A stretch of 64,000 nt of DNA, taken from Selaginella moellendorffii (Eukaryota > Streptophyta > Lycopodiopsida > Selaginellales > Selaginellaceae). This document shows, one piece after another, positions 1 through 11,588 of this stretch. Under the pieces are notes generated by a model. That model saw only the letters and a list, made by a program, of their open reading frames with translations, had not been told where the DNA came from and did no database searches. A program made the translations under genes and the position numbers. The stretch lies in the NCBI RefSeq assembly GCF_000143415.4, contig NW_003314274.1, positions 2,263,663-2,327,662 on the forward strand, given 5' to 3'. The stretch's first letter is position 1. Each line of letters begins with the position of its first letter.

Positions 1-127
1 GGGATGCTAATTATTTCTCAAGTGAGCGATCTTTTTTATTAATTCTCTTTCTATTGTAGATTTCTGAAATAGTTGTTACCCAAATTCTAATAACAAATCT
101 TACTAAGTAACTCTTAGTAACTCATGA

Positions 128-1042
128 TTGTCCAAGAACTTAATTAGTCGTACTGCTCAATGGGCTTTGAAGCTTCAGATATATGATTTTGATGTTGTTC
201 ATTGCCCAAGGAGTTCTATGGCTGATGCTGATACCCTTTCTCGAATTCCTCTTCCTTCTCCATTCTCTTCTCATGTTTCTGACGAGCCTGTTGTTCCAGC
301 CTCTATGGATTTTCTAGATGAGGATCCTGTGTTGTCGGTGGTTGCTGTACTTGACGTTCAGTGTCCACAAGGCATAGAGCAAGATCTACCTTCTCTTGAT
401 GAGGTTCATGAAGCTCAAAAGATTGAGTCGTGGATTCGAAGGCTTCGAGATGGGTTTCAAAATCCTGTATCACTTGCTGATGACTTGCCTTTCCGGCATT
501 TACATTTTCAATATCGCCTTGAAGACGTCCTTCTTTATTTTGTGGGGACGGATCCTGATGATCATTTACGGCTGGTGGTGCCTTCTATCTTTATTCCGCG
601 GTTTCTCCATGCCTACCATGATTCTCCTGTTCTATATAGGCATATGGGACATTGTCGTGTAACTAAGAAGCTGCGCAGGTCTTTCTATTGGCCAAAGATG
701 CGACATGATATTATCCGGTATGTGCGTAGTTGCATTTGGTGCCAAGCTCGTAATACTCCCTCTCAGGCTGCCGAAGGACGGTTGGAGTCAATTGCAGTTT
801 TCCATCCATTTGAGTTGGTGGCATTTGATTTTATGGGACCTTTTCCATAGTTGATTGCTAGCAATGAGTATATTATTATTGCTTCTGACTACTTGACTCA
901 TTGGGTAGAAGTTGGTGCTGTTGCTAGCGCCTCTGCAACTGCTGTTGGATACTTCCTCCTCAATCGAGTGGTGTTCCAGCATTCTTGTCTAGAGCAGATT
1001 TTTTCGGATAATGGTCCCACATTTATGGCTGAGGCATTCATA
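128..1042 (+). mobile_element. Ty3/gypsy retrotransposon fragment (end of RNase H through half of integrase)
   Basis: The forward frame reads the end of a chromovirus-type RNase H (AQWALKLQIYDFDVVHC, then ADADTLSRIP). It continues through the integrase HHCC zinc-binding region (HMGHCRVTKKLRRSFYWPKM, then CIWCQ) into the catalytic core (FDFMGPFP, SDNGPTFMAEAF). A TAG at 848-850 interrupts the core where the second copy in this window has CGG. The similarity stops abruptly near 1042, before the third acidic residue, and begins inside RNase H, so both ends are truncated and no LTR is visible. The fragment cannot encode a working integrase. Its closest relative here is the minus-strand element at 7756-11323. 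Confidence 0.9.
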
Positions 1043-3727
1043 TAAATATGTATAAAAACTTGTTGTAGGAAAAAAATGACTAAGTCATTCCAACAAGTTT
1101 TAGATAGAGGTATATATTTAGAGCTACTTGTTTTTGCTAGCTATATCAACTGTAAAATTTATTACAGTTCATGGACAATCACGAACTAAATGACCATTCA
1201 AATCTAACTCAATCAGAATAAGTTCACTAACATGTCTAGCCAATAGCTTTGAGTATGCCTTAAAGAGGCTAGCTTGCATGATCAACACTCAGTTAAAACT
1301 AAAGTAAAAACCATGAGATAGACTCATATTTGTACACAACCTCCTCATAGACAAAGTTAGTATGGGTACTAACATCTCAACCTCAAACAACTAAGTCAAA
1401 CATCATCATTTTTAGCCAAGGCACAAAGCTACCAAGATTAAGTCAAGAAAATGAGAGTATTCTCATAGAGTTTAACAAAATGCAAAGTATAACTTGCCAC
1501 CTAGCATAACGCTAAAAAAGAAAGGTACAAGGGTCACCTTTTTAGAAAGGCATAATAGTCATTTTTCTTTACTAATTCCAGACTCTATCCACCTTAATTG
1601 CCTTAGCCCTAAAAATCAGCATCCCTTTCAGGTTGCATCATACAAAAGTTTAGGCTAACCAAAATCAACTCTAACCCTTTCATTAGTCCTATTTTCTTAT
1701 GAAAATAGAATGGTTTTCAAGCAAAATGATCAATAGATTAACCATTGGAAAAGTCTAAGAAAATTTGTGGAAAATTTCCCATCTTAGAGAAAAAATGATT
1801 ATAAGTTTAGGAATTTAAGCTTTCAAAACTCAACCAACTTCCTCCAACTAACAACTTCATATAGGTTCACCTCAACATAAATTCTCAAAACCTGACAATA
1901 TGCTTAAGCATGCCCATATTTCTGATATCTGACATCGACATCCGCAAAATACAAAATGAACATCTAAGGCTTAATCATGAAGACCATATCTTTAGATATC
2001 CATATTGCACTAACACTCTTCATCAATTACTTTCAAGATCCAATGTGAAACCAAAACACTAATAAGAAAAATAACATGAAAAATTAAGGTTTAAGGAAAA
2101 TTCCTTATCACTTAACATAACAATGTTATTTCCACTAACACAAGTGCTAGCGATGTTAATGCCTCAACTACACACCTTCTCCATCCAACAATCTACTCCA
2201 AACGCTAACCAATAAACAAATAAGACATAACAAGTGAATATTATAACCTTTTTTAACACTTTATAGCAAACCCTCAAAGAAACAAAGTACTAATTTAAGC
2301 TTAATATAATAGATTACCATTGAGAATCCAATCAAAGCTCAAAGTAGACTAGCTTCACTATTAACTACTTTGGGGTTGATCATCGTTTAACCAAGCAACT
2401 TTATAAACAAATTGCTCACTATCACATGGATATGATATAAAATCACAATAACTTGATCATTAATTGAGCAACACTACGAGCAATGCTTATATCACTACTA
2501 CAAAAGTTTATATAAGTATAAAATGCCAACTTGATTTGATAAAATGCAACATAAATGCCACACCCCACCAATAGAGATTTATAGCACCTAACACTATTAA
2601 CTTTTGTTCATAATATGGAAAAACTTATGCCACTCTCTATCTGACTAAACTCAAAACTAATCCAACACCAATCTACTCAAGGAGCAATAGCAAGGTTCCC
2701 TGGAAAAAGAATTGAACATTGTAACCCAAATCTTCAATAACAAGCCTAGACAAAATGGTTTAGCACTTCATTACTATCTATCCCATGATTCACCATTTAT
2801 AAGACCATCATAACTAATATATATCAAGATAGAGACTCTCAATTGCATAATATAAACACAAGTAGTGAATTAACACCTCATTGCAAATCATTTCTCCAAG
2901 AAAAAGAAAATGATTTACGTGTTTGATACTTCATCTTTGATGACTCTCTTTTTAATCTCATCTTGACTAAACTTCAAGCTTGCATTCACATTGCCTTCAA
3001 TCCAAGCTAAAAAAAGTTTATGAAAGAGCATGGCAATGACTACTTGAACCAATAAATTGATAATTTTGATTGATCCACTTATAATTATGTCTAGGAAAGA
3101 TCCACTAATGCCGTGCTAAACAGCTACGAACCAGCCTATTTACCACTTATAGCAAACCTAAGAGAGGCTTACTTTTACCCACGGTACATAAAACAACTTA
3201 TGGTACCCACCAATAGGCTAATATTAATCCTGCCAACTCAGTATCCTCGCTCATGAGTTTGTGCTTGGGCACAAACTTGTGCAAACAAAGTATCTCAATC
3301 CATCATATGAGCCCAAGAGTAACCTCATATAATATGGTACAAAAGGTAACTAAAATCCAAACCAAAGGAACGAATGCAAAGTCATAGCATCCAAATGTGT
3401 ACCCACTTTGCTTGGAAATTCAATTCTAACCTTTCATTTAATGGCCCAAGGCTCTGAAACTCAAGTCTCATTTCATTGTCTTTGACACATGTGTCAAAGA
3501 GTTAGGTTTTGCTTTATGATTCTCCTATGATAATTCACTATAGAATACATGGTAAAAACCACATGCACTACAATGCCAGACCTTAAAAAAATCTCAAACT
3601 CTATTTTTTGAAGAGCATATGACTACAGTAGCATAACTTTTCATATGTAACACATTTACAACATCAAACTCATTCATTCAAATATACTATATTCATGCAT
3701 ACTACACAAAGACAACACAAACCTCAC
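1043..3727. other. AT-rich stretch, no gene seen
   Basis: There is no open frame of useful length, no recognisable protein motif on either strand, and no clear LTR or terminal inverted repeat. It is probably decayed intergenic or repeat sequence. Confidence 0.6.
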
Positions 3728-3949
3728 CCTGTGACAGTTCCATCAACACTCCTTCCATATTCCATTTGCTTTGGACCTCCATAGGTCCAGCACTTTTCAA
3801 TGTCTAGGCGAGTTGCATCCACTAGTGTCTTGCACTCGGATGCCCATGCTTCTCGTAAGAGAGACTTGTCCTCCAGATACCAATTCAGATCAATGTTGCC
3901 TCAAGAGCAATGTTCTTCCACCAATGAAAGAAAACATCTCCTTCCTAAA
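3728..3949 (-). pseudogene. Antisense-oriented fragment of the P-loop ATPase gene
   Basis: This stretch is a diverged reverse-complement copy of roughly 6775-7035 in the ATPase gene. Shared blocks in the same order include the segments that encode VLTELS, ATRLDVEK, LRKAWASECK and LLKR in the parent. It lacks about 25 bases around the parent's CWSGK segment and part of the LAQN segment, so the frame is broken. Only this one exon piece is present. It lies about 3 kb upstream of the parent in the opposite orientation, so a long read-through transcript could fold into a hairpin. Confidence 0.88.
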
Positions 3950-5868
3950 CCAATAGACTAATCCCTACAGTCTTAGTTGATTAATTCATATTCATGCTTT
4001 GGAAAAAGGAAGAAAATCACGGTAGCGACTGTTATGGAATGTAGCCGCTTCTTCATTGTATATATTTACTAACTATAAAATAACATTTGATAAGGTGGAG
4101 GATATCTTTGATATCCTCTATAACAATTGTACAAATCTTTGTATCCATCAGCACAACCATCATGGACTTGTTCCCACGATCACATATTACCTCTTGAGTG
4201 GATCAAGGTAAGGGACTCAATAATGATCCTTTTATTTGCTAGGAGATTATGATGGTGAGAGCTTGCTCTCCATAGTGTAGGGAGGCATTGTCATTAGTAG
4301 CTTGTAACTGATCTTGGAGGATAGATGTGAGAATTTTATGTTTCTATTCTAGGATCTGTTTCTGTTCTAAAGCCTCAACCATATGGAGAGTGTCATCACC
4401 TATTACTCTCAGTCTCCTCGGATGTGAGAAATGTATGTCTCTGTTGGTGCTTGAGTATAGGCATGATTTCTTACTCTTAGTGACTGCTTGTGCTCAGTTT
4501 ACTACTCTTAAGCTCTATATCAGAATCAGGAATGCAATTAAACAATAGCAATATAACAGAGTCTCATGAGTCTCTAGGTAGATACAAAGATTTTTTGAGA
4601 AGATATAACTAGAAGCGAAAAAATAATGGATAATTTTATAAATATCATAATTTATACATATTGTGCCCCCACCTTCATTTCTTAGTTTTCTCTCCAAAAA
4701 GACTGCATCACAGCGCTAATTAATTTTCCCACCATTTGATCAACAACTGTCCCATCCTCCAAATGGCCAAGAAAATCTTCAACTCCTTTGCATGAACAAA
4801 TGGCGAGCTTTCCTTCTATGCTTTTGGCATCACACCTTCCTGGTGACTCTCAGGAGACTCTGGCCATTCTTTATCCACAAGACACGTGTTGCATGTGAGT
4901 TTTGAGCTTGCAAACCTCGGGATCCTTCAAGGTGCCAATGGCGACATTCCAACACGTTTTTCCTACTCCAACTTGGATCACAGCGATGAAGGTGGCAGAC
5001 GCAAGCACTACACAGCTTCTTCACGACTTCAACGCCTTCTCAAAAGGACTCCTGGATGTCAGAGACTGTCTGGGCCTTCACCTACACAGCATGATAAAGG
5101 GACCATGGCTTCCTCAGCTTCAAGCTTTTCACTAGGTTCCTTTTGGGGATGACAAGCTAGGGTCGTCTTAGCCCATAGAAGTCTGGGGGTCACACAAAGT
5201 ACAAAATTTTCCTTCTCCCTCTCATTTTCTATCTTCCCTTTTCTTGCAATGTATCTTTCCTTCTCTAAGATGATCCTACGAGATGATCAAGGGCCTTTAC
5301 AACAATGGCTGTTGTTCTTCATGGAGGGTCAGAACGTAAAGAGGTTTCACCATATTTTATACCATGTGGCGGTACATGGAGAGGAGAAGGATGATCATCC
5401 AGGAAAACATTAACAAGTTTTGGATGGATCGATCCAAGGTGAAGGCTAATCTGATTGTAGAAAAGGCCATCTTCTCAGTTGTCTTTAGCTTGTTCTTGAG
5501 CGTCTCAAATGAGGAGGAGGAGAGTGGACCTCCACACAACTTTTAGAACAGTGAGATTTTTTGGGAAGCTGGACAAGTATGTAAGTAATGTCAACAGGAT
5601 TTTCTCAGTGTTCTCTTGACAACCAAGGGAGAGGATGGAGAGGTTATGACAGAGGAAGAGATCAAGTTAAACATTCTCATCTATCTACCATGAGCTCTTT
5701 GATGAGTTCCATGAAATACATTGGAGAAAATGTATGAGACTTAGGGTGCATGGTTCTTCCACAGGCTATTTAAATGTATATTGTTTGTGACAATATAAGC
5801 CAGTGGTGTAAAAGTAAAATAGCTTTGGTATTTTGTAGGATGGTTTCTTGAGTGATTATAGATGACAA
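3950..5868. other. No recognisable gene
   Basis: Several overlapping open frames of 60-90 codons occur on both strands at 4830-5550, and base composition rises there, so a decayed gene is possible. I see no motif that names a family and no consistent splice structure. The last 300 bases are probably upstream sequence, or an earlier intron, of the ATPase gene. Confidence 0.4.
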
Positions 5869-7244
5869 ATGTACTATATTGTGGCTTTTAAACATTACCA
5901 TCACAAAAACTTACAGGGTTTAAGAGCGTGGGCAATTCACCCTACAACCATTCATTGCGAATATACCAAAATAACCATCCAGATCCTGCAGCGCGTTGCC
6001 GAAGCTGAGAACCTGTTCTACAACAGGAAGGTGGAGCTGGATGATCTGGCGAAGCTCTGCAAGACAGATAGTATGGTGTTGATCACTGGTCCACAGGACT
6101 CAGGAAAGTCCGCTCTCGTGTCAGAGTTTGCGAGGAGGCAGGAGATAAGTGGCCAAGGCCTTCCTATCTACATCAACATGAGGGCCGGAACATTCAGCAC
6201 TGCAGCCAGCTTTGCGAGGGAGCTCAAGTCTCAGCTGAGTCCCTTTCTGGCAGCAGCGGCTGAGTATGCCAAGAACATCCCCAGAGTCGGTGATTCAAAG
6301 GTGGGCACTTTTGCCGGCGTTGTTGGAGCGTCTGCAGGTGCGCTAAGCGCACACATTCAAGCTGTGGAGTGCACTCCGGATACAGACTTGCCGGCTTTAC
6401 TGAAAAGCATCCACGGCCTCCTATTCTCTTGGAGAACAAGAGCACGACGATTTATGTCTGGCAAAGACATGGGCTTCCCGACCTTGATCATTGACGAAGC
6501 AAACAGACTCCGCGAGTGGAGCCTCTCACCGGAGGAGCTAGAACACCTGAGGACCTTGATCGCATATTTCATCATGGTTACGAAAGAGCGCAAGGAGGCC
6601 AATGTGATTCTCTGCACCTCAGAAGACTTCTTCAAATTCTGGCTTGACTTCCGCGTTGGCGCTGAAAGGTATCATCCGAGGATGGTCGGTGACCTTACTG
6701 AGGAGCAGGCTCGGGAATTTTTCCTGATGACAGTCCGTGACGGTTGGAATGCTGATGGATACAAGTTTCCAGAGGATTTATGGAAGGAGATGTTTTCTTT
6801 TGTTGGTGGAAGAACGTTGCTCTTGAAGAGGCTGGCGCAGAATCTGACTTGGTATCTGGAGGACGAGTCTCTCTTACGAAAAGCATGGGCGTCCGAGTGC
6901 AAGATACTGGCGGATGCAACTCGCCTAGACGTTGAAAAGGGCTTCAAACCTATGGAGGTTCAAAGCAAATGTAATAGGGAAGAACCGTGCTGGAGCGGCA
7001 AAGAGTACGAAGGAGTGTTGACGGAACTGTCACGGGCTGAGGGTGGTGTCGCCTCTGTGAAGTACCTCATCGACTCCAAAGTCATTTCGAGGGTGGCTCT
7101 CCACAGCTTGGTGCAGCACAACTTCCTGCACTATCGTTCTTCCTTGTGTCCGTGGGCGGACGACTTGGCATGGTACAAAGGAAAGTGGCCTATTGTCATG
7201 GCCCCGTCCCTTCCGCATCTCCATGCTATGGCGTCAATCATAGA
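5869..7244 (+). CDS. P-loop ATPase of the archaeal ATPase/STAND type (partial)
   Basis: The long open frame encodes a P-loop NTPase with Walker A GPQDSGKS (about residues 74-81) and Walker B TLIIDEANR (about 205-213). A LTEEQAREFF segment, a mark of ATPase_2-type proteins, follows. The predicted role is ATP-driven switching or scaffolding; the substrate is unknown. The first 40 residues look unlike the rest, and AG acceptors precede IQILQRVAEAENLF, so the true start is probably in an upstream exon and the ATG at 5869 may be fortuitous. The frame stays open to 7314, but GAG|GTAAGG at 7244/7245 is a strong donor after MASIIE. I find no continuing exon before the LTR element at 7756, nor after it, so the gene may be truncated at its 3' end. 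Confidence 0.78.
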
Positions 7245-7755
7245 GGTAAGGCGCTGCTGTTTAACTTTTCTACAACCTGACAACATGGTGCTTACACAGG
7301 AACAGGGCCGTCATTAAAAATGCATTTAGATCAAATCATTAATATACTAGTTATTGCCTAGCATATGCTGCACAGTTAAAAAACATTGTTTTTTATTGTC
7401 ATGGTTTTGTTACATTGAAAATTAAATTGTATTTCACTTTAAAAGTATCAAATTCCTTATAAAAAACTATCAAGTGTCCACTGCAAAAGGTTGAGTGTTA
7501 ATGCCCACTACCTATAATAAATTATCTATCATATTTCTTTGGAAATAACACCTTCACATGACATCTAAAATAAGTAAAAAAATTATTAAAATAGAATCTT
7601 ATATTTTATGATAAGATTCTATGACATGCAAGAAAATACATAATTCTCATATATAATTTCATACTGCAAGCAATTACACACAAGTGGCTGTTATATTATT
7701 TCCACATTATAGCATAATCATTATTATTTTTCTATAATATAATTATGCCAAACCT
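7245..7755. other. AT-rich sequence between ATPase exon and LTR element
   Basis: The stretch starts at the donor site of the ATPase gene and has intron-like AT richness, but it is far longer than the other introns in this window. No acceptor followed by a convincing exon is seen. Confidence 0.5.
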
Positions 7756-7926
7756 TGTGAGTGCTTGGAATATGGAAAGGGAATAAAGAAAATGTGCATA
7801 TTAATTAGCCCAAAAACCCTATATACAGAAACGAGTGGTCCAGATTGAAACCAATCCGACGGCTACCAAAATCGCACTATGCTAATATTAGTATACAGCA
7901 TCATAGCCGTACACTTGGCCCTCACA
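7756..7926 (-). repeat. 3' LTR of the gypsy element
   Basis: About 171 bases, matching 11148-11323 along the whole length with scattered substitutions and a few short indels. It begins and ends with the inverted hexamers TGTGAG and CTCACA. The adjacent purine-rich stretch at about 7929-7941 fits the polypurine tract of a minus-strand element. Confidence 0.92.
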
Positions 7927-8390
7927 TCATCCCCTCCTCTCGGAATAATGGAAGACCATCAAGGTTCTCTTGTAGATGGGCCGGGATCTGGAGGAACGTT
8001 AGGAGGAGGCATCAGTAGATCTGTAGGTGGTATTAACTACTCTTGATCCCTTTTTATGAAGCGTTTTAACTGCTGCACATGCACAATCTCTGGAGGATTG
8101 GCATGTTGGACGTCATGCCGAACCTCATAAACTTGTGGTCCAACTTGCCGCAACACCTGATACGGTCCTTTCCACTACGCAAGGAGCCCCTTAGATAAAC
8201 CACGTACCGTAAGATGGGGAAAACAGACTAACACCAAATCATCCACTTTGTACTCCACATGTGGATGATGATGAGCATTGTACTACCGTTGTTGTCCCAC
8301 TTGTACACGGCCTAAGTGTTCAGCAGACTCCACTCGGACAAGTGGAAGAATGCTCGTCAAATACTGATCCCATGACTTAGCATTGGCAGC

Positions 8391-9130
8391 TCATGGCAAT
8401 CGCGAAGGTAAACCCAACTCCGTTGGTAATATTGGATCATGACCATATAGGAGTTTATATGGTGAAGCACCAACAGAACTCTGCACCTCTGTGACATATG
8501 CATACCGAAGAGACGGCAAATAACCATCCCAATCCGAATGCTGAAAGTTCACATACTTCACAATCATCCCCTTGAATGTCAAAACGAGTCGTTCCACCAG
8601 ACCGTCTGATTGTGGATGATAAGCACTTGTGAAAGTGTGGTGTATTCCCAACCGAGACGTCAAAACATGAAATGCCTCAGCCATAAATGCAGGACCATTA
8701 TCCGAAAGAATCTGCTCTAAACAAGAATGCTGGAAAACCACTCAATTGAGGAGGAAGTATTCAATAGCAGTTGCAAAGGCGCTAGCAAAAGCACCAACTT
8801 CCACCCAACGAGTCAAGTAGTCAGAAGCAATAATAACATACTCATTACCAACAGTCGACCGTGGAAAAGGTCCCATAAGATCAAATGCCACCAACTCAAA
8901 TGGATGGGAGACTACAATTGACTCCAACCATCCTTTTGCAGCCCAAGGGGGAGTATTACGAGCTTGGCACCAAACGCAGCTACACACATACTAGATAATA
9001 TCATGTTGCATCTCCGGCCAATAGAAAGACCTGCGTAGCTTCTTAGTTACACGACGATGTCCCATATGCCCACCTAGAACAGGAGAATCATGGTAGGCAT
9101 GGAGAAACTGCGGAATAAAGACAGAAGGCA
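8391..9130 (-). pseudogene. Integrase region of the gypsy element
   Basis: The minus strand encodes the HHCC zinc region (HMGHRRVTKKLRRSFYWPEM, then CVWCQ) and a full DDE core: FDLMGPFP, SDNGPAFMAEAF and LVERLVL give all three acidic residues. A later KGPYQVLRQVGPQVYEVR segment at about 8120-8180 is the GPY/F-type integrase C-terminus. In-frame stops sit at about 8994 (CTAG where the other copy has CCGG) and at 8739-8741 (TGA for CGA), so the frame is dead. The pattern of C-to-T and G-to-A changes suggests decay of methylated cytosines. Confidence 0.88.
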
Positions 9131-9133
9131 TCA

Positions 9134-10069
9134 CTAGCCGTAAATGATCATTAGGATCCGTCCCCACAAAATAAAGAAGGCCGTCTTCAAGGCAATGCAG
9201 AAACTAATACTCCCATCAGGCTTCGTCACAAGATGAGGTTCACATGCCCAAGGACTCCGCGACTTCTGAATAACACCCTTCTTTAACATCTCTTTGACAT
9301 TTGCACGTAAAATCTTGATCTCCTTTGGTGACCAACGACGACCGGGAACCTTGATCGGACGAGCATCCCCGGTTGGAATTGGATGATGTGTGGCAATCTT
9401 GGCCCCAGACAATAGGTCAAATTCAAAGAGATCAGAATACTCTTTCATGAGCCGGTCCACCGCTGCAACACAAAGATCGTCAGAGGGATTGGAAAAGGGA
9501 AGAGCAGAACAAAATAGAAACATAGGAGGAAATAATGGGGGAACAAAAATAATGGAAATAGAGGTAGAAGTAAAGGGACAAAGAGGTACAAAAGTGAGAG
9601 GAATGGATGAAACATAAGGAAGTATGAGACAAGGGGGAAAAGCCTCAAAGTCACACTTGGCATGATGGTGTTGCAACCAATCCATACCAAGAATGAGGTC
9701 AAAAGCTTGACTCGGCACCACCTGTAATGACTGCAACTCAAGCTCGAGATCACCCACACGCACAACCAGGTCTGCCTCATCCCGTGCACATGCATATATA
9801 CGGCCATTGCCATAAAGAATGAAAACTGGTTCTGCCACACAACGCAAGTGTAGACAACAACGTGTGGCAATAAGTCGAGCAATAGAAGATAAACTCGAAC
9901 CTATATCAACCAACATGGAGAAAATAATAGGAGACTTCTTGTTATAAAAATGAGCTTGGAAAGTAAACACTAGATGAACCGGTGCTGAGTGAACCCCTTG
10001 ATGATACTCCCAAAAGAAAGATGGAGGGATCACTGACTTATTCACGCAAGGTCCCTCCGTTACTCTCAC
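9134..10069 (-). pseudogene. Protease and truncated reverse transcriptase of the gypsy element
   Basis: The frame holds a retropepsin-like domain (MLVDIGSSLSSIA as the active-site region, with Ile where Thr or Ser is usual, and DLILGMDWL as the second conserved strand). The amino end of reverse transcriptase follows (HHPIPTGDARPI, EMLKKGVIQKSRSPWA, VTKPDGSISFC). Immediately after SFC the sequence jumps, out of frame, to the spacer before integrase (CLEDGLLYFVGTDPNDHL). The palm domain, its YxDD box and RNase H are therefore deleted. The junction lies near 9198-9206. Confidence 0.88.
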
Positions 10070-10119
10070 GACTCCTCGTTTCTCGGATGCATCTCAGTGT
10101 CCAAACCTTCCACTGTAGC

Positions 10120-10992
10120 AGCACCAACGGGACGTTGCTGACACCAAGGTCTCCACCCAGGAAATGGAGGTCGCCAGTCCGGAAAACGCCGACAATGCTG
10201 ATAAGTATGACTAACTTCATCACACACCCAGCACTGAACATCACAGCCACGACCATATCCTCACCCTTGTCCTTGGACTCAAGCAACAGTAGCATCAACC
10301 TCCATTGGAACAGGACCATCACTCATAGGAAGTGGAGCTGAAGGACGTGTAGTGAGAAGTGGAAGAGGCAACGTCTCATAACGTTGTGCCAAGCGAAGAG
10401 CATCGTCAAGGGTGGTGGGAGCAAGTGCATGCACAAGTCTGATAAGATCTTGACGAAGTGCTGGCCACAATATTCCTAGTTTGATCCACTCCGACATATT
10501 GGGCTCTGCACGAAGCAAAAGACTTTGGAATGGAACGCCAAATTACATTACTGACTCAGATGGCCTTTGGTAAAGATGATGCAATTGTTGGAAGGCATTA
10601 TCACAGTCGTCGGCATGGCCAAAGGCACGTTTGAAGACGTCTGGGAAAACACTCCAATCCCCACGAGTGGTTGCGCTCAAACCATTGTACCATTGCAACG
10701 CCGTTCCTTGGAGACACGTGGGAAACTCTTGCAAATGTCAAGCATCATCCCAAGAATGATATGTGGCAATCACCGTGAAGTGATTGAACCAATGGTACAC
10801 ATCATCCTCAGGATTCCCACGAAAGAACTCTAGCCGAACGCAAGGATTGGCACCAAGAGGAGGAAGAGTTGTACCACGTGTCGTGAATGCCACCATCAAT
10901 TGAGTTTGGTTGTTCAATTGCAAGCGCATAGCATCAAGCAATTGGACCAATTGTTGCTCCAAAGTCAAAAAAAGACATTGTTGATCTGCCAT
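10120..10992 (-). pseudogene. Gag region of the gypsy element
   Basis: From ATG at 10992 the minus strand reads a retrotransposon gag core: LEFFRGNPEDDVYHWFNHF, then LQGTALQWYNGL and WSVFPDVFKRAFG. A CCHC zinc knuckle follows (CWVCDEVSHTYQHC, about 10192-10236). The parts lie in different frames separated by stops, so no intact gag is made, although the zinc knuckle residues are all kept. Confidence 0.85.
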
Positions 10993-11147
10993 GAAGATGA
11001 ACGAAAAAGAAAGAGCAAAAGAAGAAAAATGACAAAAAGCTAGAAGGAAATAGTAGATCTAGACAATGCAAAAAGCTAAATCTAAACCAAAATCTAAAAT
11101 TCAAGCACTCTTCAGGGACAATCAAAGATGCCCCTCAACTCCACCAA

Positions 11148-11323
11148 TTTGAGTGCTTGGAATATGGAAAGAGAATACAGAAAATATGCATATTAATTAG
11201 CCAAAAAACCCTAGTTTATATATAAGAGCGAGTGGTCCAGATTGAAATCAATCCGTCGGCTACCAAAATCCCACTACGTTAATATTAGTATATAGCATCA
11301 TAGCCATACACTTAGCCCTCACA
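11148..11323 (-). repeat. 5' LTR of the gypsy element
   Basis: Direct repeat of 7756-7926. It contains a TATATATAA stretch near 11217 that could serve as promoter for the reverse-strand or forward-strand transcript. Confidence 0.9.
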
Positions 11324-11588
11324 GATGATAATGCAAAACCTCTATTAAATAGCAAATATTGCTATTAAGAATAGATACTGGTAGTTTACACAAATCTAAA
11401 TATTATTAAAATTATTAATTTGGTTTAAAATACCTATTTAATAAAAATATTACCACTAAAATCTTAACAAAATATTCTTTAGTGTGCCAAAATAATCATA
11501 AAATATTCTTTTCAATGGTATTGATATGGTTCCCTATATTGGCAGATCCAACCAGTTAAGAGGTTGAAAATTTACATCACTCTAGACA

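Larger units (their letters stand above)
7756..11323 (-). mobile_element. Non-autonomous Ty3/gypsy LTR retrotransposon, internally deleted
   Basis: The element reads on the minus strand: 5' LTR (11148-11323), gag, protease, start of reverse transcriptase, integrase, polypurine tract, 3' LTR (7756-7926). The LTRs are about 171 and 176 bases and end in TGTGAG...CTCACA, with the inner edge of the 5' LTR mutated to TTTGAG. Directly inside the 5' LTR the minus strand reads TTGGTGGAGTTGAGG, starting with the TGG of a typical primer binding site. Next to the 3' LTR is a purine tract, GAGAGGAGGGGA. Most of reverse transcriptase and all of RNase H are missing. Several stops and frameshifts break gag and integrase. 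No clean target-site duplication is seen (AACCT left, GATGA right). Confidence 0.92.

Noticed and set aside
788-982. Minus-strand frame across the gypsy fragment
   Set aside because: It is the reverse-strand shadow of the integrase coding sequence. The same shadow appears at 8727-8921 for the other copy.
5357-5546. Pair of 60-codon frames on opposite strands near 5.4 kb
   Set aside because: They share the same bases on opposite strands, and neither has a motif, splice partners or a recognisable family.
6224-7224. Several minus-strand frames of 64-92 codons inside the ATPase gene
   Set aside because: They are shadows of the long plus-strand frame. Their similarity to 3771-3956 comes from the inverted exon copy, not from a gene on that strand.
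7746-7755. Possible target-site duplication of the LTR element
   Set aside because: AAACCT occurs left of 7756 and again about 11 bases right of 11323, but not directly adjacent to the LTR, so it cannot be a normal 5-base duplication.
9445-9882. 145-codon hydrophobic minus-strand frame
   Set aside because: It overlaps the protease frame out of phase. The hydrophobic look comes from T-rich pyrimidine tracts, not from a membrane protein.
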